The notes: generated from the sequence alone by a model not told the origin. A stretch of DNA of 7,330 nt from Candidatus Buchananbacteria bacterium (GCA_903859075.1 CAIOLF010000001.1:1-7330), one strand, 5' to 3'; counted from the stretch's first letter, positions 1-5,678 are shown. Translations and numbers: made by a program.

Positions 1-1115
1 ATCACTTGGTCCACATCATTTTGATAATTATCCCCCTCTATATACGCTCGGGCGACTAGGCCGCCCATGGAGTGGCCGATGAGATCCACTTTGTCGCAAT
101 GGCAAATCGCTTTGACGTCATTAATCTTTTCCCGCAGCTTTTCCGCGGTGATCGTATTGGAATCGCGCCACTGGTACGGCAAGGCGAACAAATCCTGCCC
201 CTCGGTGTAGCCGGCGGCCTTCAGCGCCTCCCATAAATTATCATAAGTGTGAAGAATCGGATCCACTTCCCACTTGCCATTGACCTGCCAGCTACCCAAA
301 ATTCCGGGAATCAAAATAACTGGATCCGGCTTTTTCTTGTCAAATGGATTTTCAATGAGCCACGGGGTATAGCTGGCATCAGGGCCGACTATTTGCCGCT
401 CGCCGCAGACAGCGGCGATCTCCTCATCGCTGGGATAATAATCAGCCGGAAAGTACTTCAGATACTCGCACGGGCCGTCGGGACTGCCCCAATAATTATT
501 TTTGGCGTCAATCGCAAAGCCGGCGAAGTTATCCACACCGCCCGATTTTCCCGATTGCGGATCAACGTTATCTATAAAAGCGGAATTATTGACTGTCGTC
601 GTGCCTAGTACCGAACGAACGGCGTAATAATTATTTTTAAACAAAGAATTCTGAATATTAACCTCTCCCATCATATTATACAAGCCGGTGGCGGAATTTT
701 TCATTTGGAAATAGCTGATATCCGCCCGGCCGCTGGAATAAGTGAATAAGCCCGGCCCGTAAGGCAAAAAACTGTCGTCCAGCTGACCGCCATCGCTGTC
801 GCCGCCGACACTGTCATCGGCATAAGAAGTCATAACCACCGGCTGATCGGCCGTACCCTCAATTCTCAAGGTGCCGTAATTGCTCATCATGCCCAAATAC
901 CCCTTAATCACCGTGCCCGGCTTAATGGTGAGGGTCGCTCCGGCGCTGATGTAAGGATTATCGGCCAAATAAACCTGATCCGGACCCCAGACTGTGTCCG
1001 TAGCTATTTGATAGTTCTGGATATTTTCGCCCCAGGCGCGCGCGGAATCGGCACAAACAAAAAAACCTCCTGCGATTAAAAGCAAAAGGCCGCACATGAA
1101 AAGTGATTTTTTCAT
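1..1115 (-). CDS. Secreted beta-helix / LCAT-like alpha/beta hydrolase (lipase), C-terminus beyond window
   Basis: 371 codons are visible and the frame stays open to the left edge, so the C-terminus is missing. Residues 1-27 form a signal peptide (MKKS, a hydrophobic core, then SARA before W28). Residues 45-215 have the look of a parallel beta-helix: a GATLTIKPGTVIKG rung, NNS/NNY turns, and NNYWGSPDGP near the end. From about residue 264 a hydrolase domain begins: PVILIPGILGSW (strand plus oxyanion region), YDNLWEALKAAGY, and the nucleophile elbow GHSMGG with Ser349. This layout matches the lecithin:cholesterol acyltransferase/lipase group, so it probably hydrolyses an ester outside the cytoplasm; the substrate is unknown. 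The catalytic Asp and His should lie beyond the window. The start is fixed by an in-frame TAG two codons upstream. An AGGAGG lies only two bases before the ATG, unusually close, yet it is the only clear Shine-Dalgarno in the window. Family call is confident; function is inferred. Confidence 0.88.
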   Translation of the reverse strand, partial: MKKSLFMCGLLLLIAGGFFVCADSARAWGENIQNYQIATDTVWGPDQVYLADNPYISAGATLTIKPGTVIKGYLGMMSNYGTLRIEGTADQPVVMTSYADDSVGGDSDGGQLDDSFLPYGPGLFTYSSGRADISYFQMKNSATGLYNMMGEVNIQNSLFKNNYYAVRSVLGTTTVNNSAFIDNVDPQSGKSGGVDNFAGFAIDAKNNYWGSPDGPCEYLKYFPADYYPSDEEIAAVCGERQIVGPDASYTPWLIENPFDKKKPDPVILIPGILGSWQVNGKWEVDPILHTYDNLWEALKAAGYTEGQDLFALPYQWRDSNTITAEKLREKINDVKAICHCDKVDLIGHSMGGLVARAYIEGDNYQNDVDQV

Positions 1116-1145
1116 ACCCTCCTAAATTATTTTTTAGCTGGCTAT

Positions 1146-1174
1146 ATTATAACAAAAAAAATAACCAAGCGCAA
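1146..1174 (-). promoter_or_regulatory. Promoter of the secreted hydrolase gene
   Basis: On the minus strand, TTGCGC (1169-1174) lies 17 bases upstream of a perfect TATAAT (1146-1151). The predicted transcription start near 1139 gives a leader of about 25 bases that includes the AGGAGG. The -35 matches consensus in only three positions. The promoter sits just after the terminator at 1187-1216, so the gene appears to be its own unit. Confidence 0.6.
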
Positions 1175-1176
1175 GA

Positions 1177-1216
1177 CAAAACAAAACTCACCCCGCCAGG
1201 AGGGGGGCGGGGTGAG
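1177..1216 (-). terminator. Rho-independent terminator with no protein gene in front of it
   Basis: A perfect 11-bp stem, CTCACCCCGCC (1187-1197) with GGCGGGGTGAG (1206-1216), encloses an 8-base loop. On the minus strand it is followed at once by TTTTGTTTTG. The plus-strand side has no T-run, so it works only for right-to-left transcription. The nearest upstream minus-strand gene (1705-2442) has its own terminator at 1671-1688, so this one may end a separate, non-coding transcript. Confidence 0.8.
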
Positions 1217-1527
1217 AAATCATCTTAACTAGCTTGTGAAAAAATCGCTTTAACTTAAAGTAGTTATCAACTTAGCTTAAACCTCAAGCCCTGTCTCTTT
1301 TCGACCTTTTTAAATTAGAGCGGGCAGCGAGGCGCTGGTTGGCAAATTATGCCGGCCATCCCATGCTTTTGACTTATGGACGGCCCGGGCCCGATTTCCG
1401 CGACGCAGACAGAAGCGGAAATCGGGCTAAAAGACCTAAACTCTCTTCTCAAACAATTTGTTTGCAAATTTTTGCTTTGGAAAGCTTTGGAAGTATGAAG
1501 AAATGGAAGCTGTGTCAAGCTTGTCAA
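1187..1527 (-). ncRNA. Candidate unidentified structured RNA (or structured intergenic block)
   Basis: No convincing protein gene lies between 1217 and 1704. Bases 1321-1427 are about 63% G+C, while the flanks are AT-rich, and they fold into consecutive hairpins: CAGCG/CGCTG (1325-1337), an 8-bp stem 1336-1343 with 1351-1358 around AAATTAT, an imperfect stem 1354-1364 with 1376-1385, and a perfect 13-bp stem 1389-1401 with 1415-1427 around a 13-base loop. A terminator at 1187-1216 closes the region on the minus strand. Weak support for a minus-strand start comes from two TTGACA boxes at 1522-1527 and 1513-1518. I looked for tmRNA (no tRNA-like 3' end or tag), RNase P (no GAGGAAAGTCC core) and SRP RNA (no GGAAG..AGCAGCC) and found none. 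The 1336-1358 stem contains two G-U pairs only if read on the plus strand, so orientation is not certain. Confidence 0.35.
1490..1527 (-). promoter_or_regulatory. Tandem TTGACA boxes, possible promoter of the structured block
   Basis: On the minus strand two perfect TTGACA hexamers occur at 1522-1527 and 1513-1518, three bases apart and overlapping the palindrome CAAGCTTG. The best -10 is CATACT (1492-1497), four of six matches but only 15 bases from the second box. It is placed correctly to start a transcript that ends at the 1187-1216 terminator. Weak evidence. Confidence 0.25.
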
Positions 1528-1528
1528 T

Positions 1529-1632
1529 TATTAATACAATTTTATGGTACTTTTATTTCACATAAGCGTTGTAATTAATTATTTAGGTGACTTTAAACAT
1601 TTAAAATCGTCTCTCTGACTATTAATACAATT
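1529..1632 (+). repeat. 13-bp direct repeat TATTAATACAATT, two copies
   Basis: Exact copies lie at 1529-1541 and 1620-1632, 91 bases apart, in AT-rich intergenic sequence. The second copy lies within the 17-base loop of a 6-bp hairpin (TCTCTG 1612-1617 with CAGAGA 1635-1640). It could be a protein-binding site or a remnant of a duplication; nothing else supports either. The rest of 1541-1660 shows no gene. Confidence 0.45.
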
Positions 1633-1660
1633 GGCAGAGAAAATTATTTCACTTTTTTAG

Positions 1661-1688
1661 TAAATAAAAAACGCCACGTAAATGGCGT
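1661..1688 (-). terminator. Terminator of the sigma factor / membrane protein operon
   Basis: The 6-bp stem ACGCCA (1671-1676) with TGGCGT (1683-1688) has a 6-base loop and is followed on the minus strand by TTTTTATTTA. It begins 16 bases after the stop codon of the membrane protein gene. Confidence 0.7.
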
Positions 1689-1704
1689 CTGATTTAGCTA
1701 AAAA

Positions 1705-2442
1705 TTATTGGCTGACAATTTGCCGCATCATTATCCTCATCCCCCGCGCGTGAAACTGGTCCGGCCCTTCATCGCCAAAGAAAAATAATTCATCGCCTTG
1801 CTGGGAATGGACGCCACTTCGAAAATCATCCGTGTCGCCGACGATCACCGAGGAAGTGGCGCCGTCCCAGCTCTGAATGACAAAGTTAGTGCCGGAAACA
1901 CTGACCATCACGCCATGCCGCACGCCGCTAAAATCGCGGTTATCCAAATCGCGATAAAAATGCCCGGCCAGCGGCAAACGATTCTCACTAGCGACGCGAT
2001 AAATCGTCTGATGACAAGGCGCTAACAAATAGCCGATAAAGCCGGCGCCAACGAGTATCACTAGCAATGAATACAATAGCGGCCGATGATAAGCCAACGA
2101 ATAGCGCCGCAATAACACTTCCAAAACCAAAATCAGGATTAAGGACAAGAGGATCAGCAGCCAAGGCAGATAAAGCAAAAAAGCCAGCCAGCCGCGCGGG
2201 CCGAAAGTCGGTAACAAAATAATTCCCGTGTGGCGCAAGCTGAAAATAATAAAGCTTTCCAGATAAAATAATACTATCGCCAACAGAACACAAATCAAAA
2301 TCACCAGTCCGCTCTTGACCAGCACTTGCCATTTAGGACGAATCTTAACCTGACCGCCGCTGATGGCCTCAATCACTTGGTCGGTGATTTCTATATTGTC
2401 ATTTTTCTGTTCCTCCTTAAATTTGTCTAAATTTTCATCCAT
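1705..2442 (-). CDS. Three-helix membrane protein with OB-fold-like external domain; putative sigma-factor regulator
   Basis: I do not recognise a named family. The 245-residue protein has a charged cytoplasmic N-terminus (1-43), three hydrophobic segments at about 44-66, 84-111 and 121-141, and a soluble C-terminal domain (142-245). With the N-terminus inside, the C-domain would face outward. Its pattern (GVMVSVSGTNFVIQSWDG, then VIVGDTDDF, QQGDELFFFGDEG and FHARGMRIM) is like a small OB-fold beta-barrel. The start codon lies three bases after the sigma factor stop, so the two are almost certainly co-transcribed and translationally coupled. By analogy with ECF sigma/anti-sigma pairs I infer that it holds or releases the sigma factor in response to an envelope signal. 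However, no zinc-binding HxxxCxxC anti-sigma motif is present, and the cytoplasmic part is short. An unrelated target gene of the sigma factor is the main alternative. Confidence 0.8.
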   Translation of the reverse strand: MDENLDKFKEEQKNDNIEITDQVIEAISGGQVKIRPKWQVLVKSGLVILICVLLAIVLFYLESFIIFSLRHTGIILLPTFGPRGWLAFLLYLPWLLILLSLILILVLEVLLRRYSLAYHRPLLYSLLVILVGAGFIGYLLAPCHQTIYRVASENRLPLAGHFYRDLDNRDFSGVRHGVMVSVSGTNFVIQSWDGATSSVIVGDTDDFRSGVHSQQGDELFFFGDEGPDQFHARGMRIMMRQIVSQ

Positions 2443-2445
2443 ATG

Positions 2446-3003
2446 TTATTTTTCCATGATTCTTTTCAGCCGCGCTTTGGCTCGGCGCAGACGTACGCCA
2501 ACCGTGGAGACCGGAACTTGCAACATCTCGGCAATCGCCTTGTAATCCAAATCCTCATAATAATAGAGGATGAGCAACTCGCGGTATTTCGGCTCCAGCC
2601 GGCTGAGCGCTTTTTCCAAATCATTTTTTATCGCCTGGCGGTCTTCCGCGTCTTCAATTCCCCGCTTAGCCGGCAAATGCGGCAGAATCGCGTCCAGATC
2701 AATAAAAGAAAAAACCTGCTCCCACGATTTCTTTTTTAAGGCATTGACAAATTCATTATGGGCGATGCGGTAAATCCAAGGCGAGAACCGCCGGCTGGCG
2801 TCAAAGCTGTTGATGCTGATATAGGCCTTTAAGAATATTTCCTGCGTTAAATCCTTGATATTTTCCGCGTCATAAACAAAACGGCGGCCATAGCGAAAGA
2901 TCTTCTGCTCATAACGCCGCACCAAAACGCCGAAGATATCTCGCTCGCCCGCCTGGACCAATTTCACCAATTCTTCGTCGGTCTTAGCGTCCAAAGAGCC
3001 CAT
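2446..3003 (-). CDS. ECF-type RNA polymerase sigma-70 family sigma factor
   Basis: The 185-residue protein has only the two domains typical of extracytoplasmic-function sigma factors. Region 2 (about residues 8-92) contains DEELVKLVQAGER, NIKDLTQEIFLKAY and RFSPWIYRIAHNEFVNALKK, which bind core polymerase and the -10 element. Region 4 (about 127-183) contains LEPKYRELLILYYYEDLDY followed by the helix-turn-helix KAIAEMLQVPVSTVGVRLRRA, which reads the -35 element. A linker with charged and acidic residues (93-126) joins them; there is no region 1.1 or 3. No Shine-Dalgarno precedes the ATG. It is the first gene of a two-gene unit with the membrane protein 1705-2442, which suggests signal-dependent control. 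It should direct polymerase to a small, unknown set of promoters, possibly including its own. Family assignment is firm; the regulon cannot be seen here. Confidence 0.95.
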   Translation of the reverse strand: MGSLDAKTDEELVKLVQAGERDIFGVLVRRYEQKIFRYGRRFVYDAENIKDLTQEIFLKAYISINSFDASRRFSPWIYRIAHNEFVNALKKKSWEQVFSFIDLDAILPHLPAKRGIEDAEDRQAIKNDLEKALSRLEPKYRELLILYYYEDLDYKAIAEMLQVPVSTVGVRLRRAKARLKRIMEK

Positions 3004-3009
3004 AATTGT

Positions 3010-3033
3010 AAGTTATACTCATTTATACAACTT
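3010..3033. promoter_or_regulatory. Imperfect inverted repeat just upstream of the sigma factor gene
   Basis: AAGTTATA (3010-3017) and TATACAACTT (3024-3033) form an inverted repeat with one bulged base and a 6-base centre, 7 bases before the sigma start codon. It could be an operator, a leader hairpin that hides the start, or chance in AT-rich sequence. On the minus strand its left half also reads TATAAC (3012-3017), a possible -10 that would give a nearly leaderless mRNA. Confidence 0.35.
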
Positions 3034-3070
3034 CCGGCCAAATTTATTTCGTTTACTTCTGAGCCTGATT

Positions 3071-3099
3071 ATTATACAAGAAAAAAGCCCCGCCTTAAA
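3071..3099 (-). promoter_or_regulatory. Candidate promoter of the sigma factor operon
   Basis: A perfect TATAAT (3071-3076, minus strand) lies 17 bases after TTTAAG (3094-3099), which is the loop of the preceding terminator hairpin. The -35 match is poor (three of six). The predicted start near 3064 leaves a leader of about 61 bases containing the inverted repeat at 3010-3033. Confidence 0.45.
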
Positions 3100-3111
3100 G
3101 CGGGGCTTTTT
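3082..3111 (-). terminator. Strong terminator after the kinase gene
   Basis: The stem GCCCCGC (3087-3093) with GCGGGGC (3100-3106) has a 6-base loop and extends by A-T pairs on both sides. It begins two bases after the kinase stop and is followed on the minus strand by TTTTTT. The plus-strand side also has T5, so it could work in both directions, but no plus-strand gene is present. Confidence 0.88.
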
Positions 3112-3113
3112 GA

Positions 3114-4187
3114 TTATAATCCTAGAGCTTGGACTAATTGCTTGATCATGGCCACGACGACCGGCGGCGCCAATAAGCTGTAAGCATCAACTCCTTCGTC
3201 GTCCTTTATTTGATACGGTTTTTCTTTGGTCACGACTGCGCCAGTCTCATCTTTTTCATAATAATACTCCGGCGTCAATTCATAATCATCGACGGATTCA
3301 GCGGCGCTGGCAATCGGAATGGCGTTGCGCAACAGCACCTTGGGCACGCCATGAAGCGTCAGGATCTTATTGATCAATTTTTCGTCCAGTTCCAAACGGT
3401 CGCGGATCGCTTCAATGCCCTGATCGTCTCCTTCCTTGCCGACCATGCGAGCGTCGCCACAAGCCTCGTTATCGCAAATCAGATAATATTGATTCTGTCC
3501 TTCGTCAAAGCCGATTTTCTTGGTGGCAAATAATTTCAAGCTGCGCGGAGTCTTACAGACCGGACAGACTACTCGAGTCTTCATACGGTCATCAATAACG
3601 GATTCCGGAATACTGATAGCGACGAAGATATCCGGGTCCTGGCGGTAATTGATCAGGTCGCGGAAAAACAGCGAGTAAGAAATCTGATCCAAATCGCGGG
3701 GAAAGCCGTCAATAAATAGAGTCTTCTTCGGCATCTTATCGATCTGCTGTTTTAAAAGCGCTAAAATAAACTCTGTCGGCAACAAGGTCTTGGTATCCCG
3801 GCCGAGCAAAGCGTTGATGGCATCATCGACTGAAATGTAGCCGCGATAATTGGCTCTGAGATATTCAATCAGCTTATTCTTTTTGGCTTCATCCTCCATA
3901 TCAACGTGCACCGCGCGGACCAAATCGCCGATAGAAATATGCGCCAGCTTGTCGGAGCCGAAAATTTCGGCCATCAGCTTCGTATAAGTGCCCTTGCCGG
4001 AATTCTTTTTGCCCAGCAAGTAGGCGATGAAAGTGTTATCTTGGAAATAGTCTTTTAATTTTTTGATCTCCTCCCCCGCTTTTGCTTCGAAATATTCCTT
4101 CCTGGACGCCGGATCGGACAAATTAAACTTTGCGCTGAGTCCATCAACCTTGGTCTTGATAATGGGAAAATCTGCTTGTGTTGGCAT
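3114..4187 (-). CDS. Adenylate-kinase-family nucleoside monophosphate kinase, long divergent form
   Basis: The 357-residue protein contains all the landmarks of adenylate kinase: P-loop GKKNSGKGT (59-67), NMP-binding segment HISIGDLVRA (83-92), the family signature LFIDGFPRDLDQ (157-168), and a LID with four cysteines (C208-x2-C211 and C238-x4-C243), followed by DDQGIEAIRDRL, which carries the catalytic arginines. It would transfer phosphate between ATP and a nucleoside monophosphate in the cytoplasm. Oddities: usual adenylate kinases are about 180-220 residues, whereas this one has 50 extra residues before the P-loop and about 75 after the core. The P-loop has K-N where P-G is usual, and the second cysteine pair is spaced x4 rather than x2. 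No ATG lies between residue 1 and the P-loop, which supports the long start. It follows the response regulator by 14 bases with no Shine-Dalgarno, so it is co-transcribed. Substrate (AMP or another NMP) is not proven. Confidence 0.92.
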   Translation of the reverse strand: MPTQADFPIIKTKVDGLSAKFNLSDPASRKEYFEAKAGEEIKKLKDYFQDNTFIAYLLGKKNSGKGTYTKLMAEIFGSDKLAHISIGDLVRAVHVDMEDEAKKNKLIEYLRANYRGYISVDDAINALLGRDTKTLLPTEFILALLKQQIDKMPKKTLFIDGFPRDLDQISYSLFFRDLINYRQDPDIFVAISIPESVIDDRMKTRVVCPVCKTPRSLKLFATKKIGFDEGQNQYYLICDNEACGDARMVGKEGDDQGIEAIRDRLELDEKLINKILTLHGVPKVLLRNAIPIASAAESVDDYELTPEYYYEKDETGAVVTKEKPYQIKDDEGVDAYSLLAPPVVVAMIKQLVQALGL

Positions 4188-4201
4188 AACTTGTCTATTG
4201 A

Positions 4202-4579
4202 TTATTTAATTAATTTTTTAACGGCGGCAATGACATTGGCCGGAGTGAATTGCGCTTTGACGAAATAATCGGCGGCGCCTAAGTCCAGACCCTTCTTTTT
4301 GTCGCTCTCCTGGCCGAGATTGGTCAGCAGGACGACGGGAATTTTTTTGGTCTTAACATCTTCTTTTAAGAGCTGCAGCACGGCGAAACCGTCAATTTCC
4401 GGCAAAATAATATCCAAAAGCACCAGGTCCGGCTTTTCTTTTTCCGCGATTTTTAGCGCCTCGCTCCCCTTGTCGGTAACATATACCTCAAAGCCCTCCT
4501 CCTCCAAACGAATCTTATACATATCCACGATCATCGGATCGTCTTCGACGAGCAGAATTTTTTTCTTGGCTTCGGCCAT
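4202..4579 (-). CDS. Stand-alone receiver-domain response regulator
   Basis: The 125-residue protein is a single CheY-like receiver domain with no output domain. The acidic pocket is E12-D13-D14, the phosphate-accepting aspartate is D56 (LVLLDIILPEIDG), the switch Thr is T86 (VLLTN), and the conserved lysine is K108 (YFVKA). All key residues are intact, so it should be phosphorylated by a histidine kinase, but none is encoded in this window. Without a DNA-binding or enzymatic domain it must act by protein contact or as a phosphate relay. It is the first gene of a unit with the kinase-family gene 3114-4187; whether the two are functionally linked cannot be told from sequence. Its start has no Shine-Dalgarno and lies after an AT-rich heptad-repeat leader. 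Family assignment is firm; partner and pathway are unknown. Confidence 0.95.
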   Translation of the reverse strand: MAEAKKKILLVEDDPMIVDMYKIRLEEEGFEVYVTDKGSEALKIAEKEKPDLVLLDIILPEIDGFAVLQLLKEDVKTKKIPVVLLTNLGQESDKKKGLDLGAADYFVKAQFTPANVIAAVKKLIK

Positions 4580-4587
4580 ATAATTTT

Positions 4588-4641
4588 AATTAAGAATTAC
4601 GAATTAAAAATTAAGATTTTGAATTATTATTCATTTAATTC
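4588..4641 (+). repeat. AT-rich heptanucleotide repeats in the response regulator leader
   Basis: Four tandem heptads AATTAAG, AATTACG, AATTAAA, AATTAAG occupy 4588-4615, followed by an irregular stretch and an inverted heptad TTAATTC at 4635-4641. They lie between the predicted promoter (4649-4677) and the start codon at 4579. The period of seven matches that of the CAAGATA repeats at 5607-5678, but the sequence is different. AT-rich composition makes chance periodicity possible. Confidence 0.5.
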
Positions 4642-4648
4642 ATTATTA

Positions 4649-4677
4649 ATGATAGCAATATTTCACTGAAAAGGCAA
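4649..4677 (-). promoter_or_regulatory. Promoter of the response regulator / kinase operon
   Basis: On the minus strand TTGCCT (4672-4677) is 17 bases from TATCAT (4649-4654), and TGC directly before the -10 makes it an extended -10. The predicted start near 4642 gives a leader of about 63 bases without a Shine-Dalgarno. It lies in the 113-base gap after the metallo-beta-lactamase gene, where I see no clear terminator, so read-through from upstream is also possible. Confidence 0.55.
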
Positions 4678-4692
4678 GGAAATACCAAAAAA

Positions 4693-5592
4693 TCATCTGC
4701 CCGAACAATTAACTTCCCGACCGTCACTGGGGCACTTCACGTCCCCGTTTTGGTCGGTTCGAAAAATTCGCGCGCCCAGCGCAGTGAGCTCATGAATCGT
4801 CCGATAATTCGGCAAGCCATAACTGTTATCAGCGCCGACGGAAATAATCGCGTACCTGGGGCTGACTAATTGCAAAAACGGCGCGCTGTTGGCATTGGTA
4901 GAGCCATGATGGCCGACTTTGAGCGCATCGCTCTTTAATATCGCAGCCGGCGTAGCGGAAGCCAGCTGTTCTTCCTCTTCCAAATCGCCCATGAATAAAT
5001 ACGAGGTGCTGGCGTAAGTCAACTTAAAAACAATTGAGGAATTATTCAGATTATCCATGGTCTTTTCCGCCAGTGACTCCCGCGGCCAAAGAAAAGACAA
5101 ATCAATCCCTACTTCCGGCGAGAAATCCTGCGGCTTATCAATCACTTGCACGGGAATATTTTTGGCTTTTACCAGTTTTAAAAATTCCAAATAATCGGGA
5201 GCCGTATGCGCCGCGCCGGTCATGATGATCTTTTTTATCCGATATCTTTTGATAATTTCCACCAGACCCGCAACGTGATCAGCATGCGGGTGGCTGAGAA
5301 TTACTAGATCCAAATCGCGATCATAAAACGGCAAAGCCGCTCCCAGCTTGGCGGCAATGGCGTTGTCCGGCCCGCCATCCACCAGTATCTGATATTGCCG
5401 CGGCGTGACAATAAGCGCGCTGTCGCCCTGGCCGACGTCAAAAAAAGTGACGGAGAGCAGGCCGGCGGTTGAGGTGGCTAAAGAATTTTTAGTAACTAAA
5501 AAAGACATCCGGCCTGATTGGTATAAGGCAAGGGTAACTAAAGCCAGAACGATTATGGCGGTTATAATTATGATTGAGCGGTAACGGGACAT
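4693..5592 (-). CDS. ComEC-type metallo-beta-lactamase-fold hydrolase, separate from the membrane half
   Basis: The 299-residue protein has a short basic N-terminus, one hydrophobic segment (about 6-24, a membrane anchor or uncleaved signal) and then a metallo-beta-lactamase fold. Motifs are FDVGQGDSAL (51-60), the metal-binding HPHADH (101-106), MGD with D203, and KVGHHGST (226-232). FDVGQGDS and GHHGS are characteristic of the C-terminal domain of ComEC/Rec2 and its stand-alone relatives. The likely role is degradation of one DNA strand during uptake, on the outer face of the membrane, next to the ComEC channel encoded just upstream (gap 92 bases). An earlier in-frame TTG at 5616 could add eight residues, but it falls inside the heptad repeat; I chose the ATG at 5592, which gives a normal MSRYRS leader to the anchor. 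No Shine-Dalgarno is visible. The stop is TGA. A general stand-alone MBL hydrolase is the alternative. Confidence 0.92.
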   Translation of the reverse strand: MSRYRSIIIITAIIVLALVTLALYQSGRMSFLVTKNSLATSTAGLLSVTFFDVGQGDSALIVTPRQYQILVDGGPDNAIAAKLGAALPFYDRDLDLVILSHPHADHVAGLVEIIKRYRIKKIIMTGAAHTAPDYLEFLKLVKAKNIPVQVIDKPQDFSPEVGIDLSFLWPRESLAEKTMDNLNNSSIVFKLTYASTSYLFMGDLEEEEQLASATPAAILKSDALKVGHHGSTNANSAPFLQLVSPRYAIISVGADNSYGLPNYRTIHELTALGARIFRTDQNGDVKCPSDGREVNCSGR

Positions 5593-5606
5593 AATTAAAA
5601 AATATT

Positions 5607-5678
5607 CAAGACACAAGATACAAGATACAAAAAATTCATTAATAAATTTGTTTCTTGTATCTTGTTTTTTGTTTCTTG
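5607..5678. repeat. Convergent heptanucleotide repeats forming an inverted repeat
   Basis: Four heptads CAAGACA, CAAGATA, CAAGATA, CAAAAAA fill 5607-5634. After nine bases the opposite strand carries five more (5678-5644, read on minus): CAAGAAA, CAAAAAA, CAAGATA, CAAGAAA, CAAATTT. The two arrays pair as an 18-bp stem with one mismatch (5614-5631 with 5647-5664). The element lies in the leader of the metallo-beta-lactamase gene, between its predicted promoter and start codon. On the plus strand the stem is followed by TTTTTTG, but it is too AT-rich to be a convincing terminator. Confidence 0.75.

Noticed and set aside
249..608. 119-codon plus-strand frame inside the hydrolase gene
   Set aside because: It lies fully opposite a frame with signal peptide, beta-helix and GHSMGG motifs, and its own translation has no recognisable features.
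1315..1578. Open frames on both strands across the structured block (70 and 79 codons)
   Set aside because: They overlap each other and the hairpin stems, start at poor codons, lack ribosome sites and show no recognisable protein character.
1988..2332. 114-codon second minus-strand frame inside the membrane protein gene
   Set aside because: It is a shadow in another frame of the 245-residue protein, which has coherent helices and tight coupling to the sigma gene.
2380..2420. AAGGAGG followed by an ATG inside the 5' end of the membrane protein gene
   Set aside because: The ATG is out of frame and reaches a stop after three codons; the glutamate codons of KEEQK explain the match.
5593..5616. 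Longer start (TTG at 5616) for the metallo-beta-lactamase
   Set aside because: It would translate part of the heptad repeat; the ATG at 5592 gives a typical basic start before the hydrophobic anchor.
5607..5678. CRISPR array or classical terminator
   Set aside because: Units are seven bases with no spacers, so not CRISPR; the stem is nearly all A-T, too weak for a convincing intrinsic terminator.
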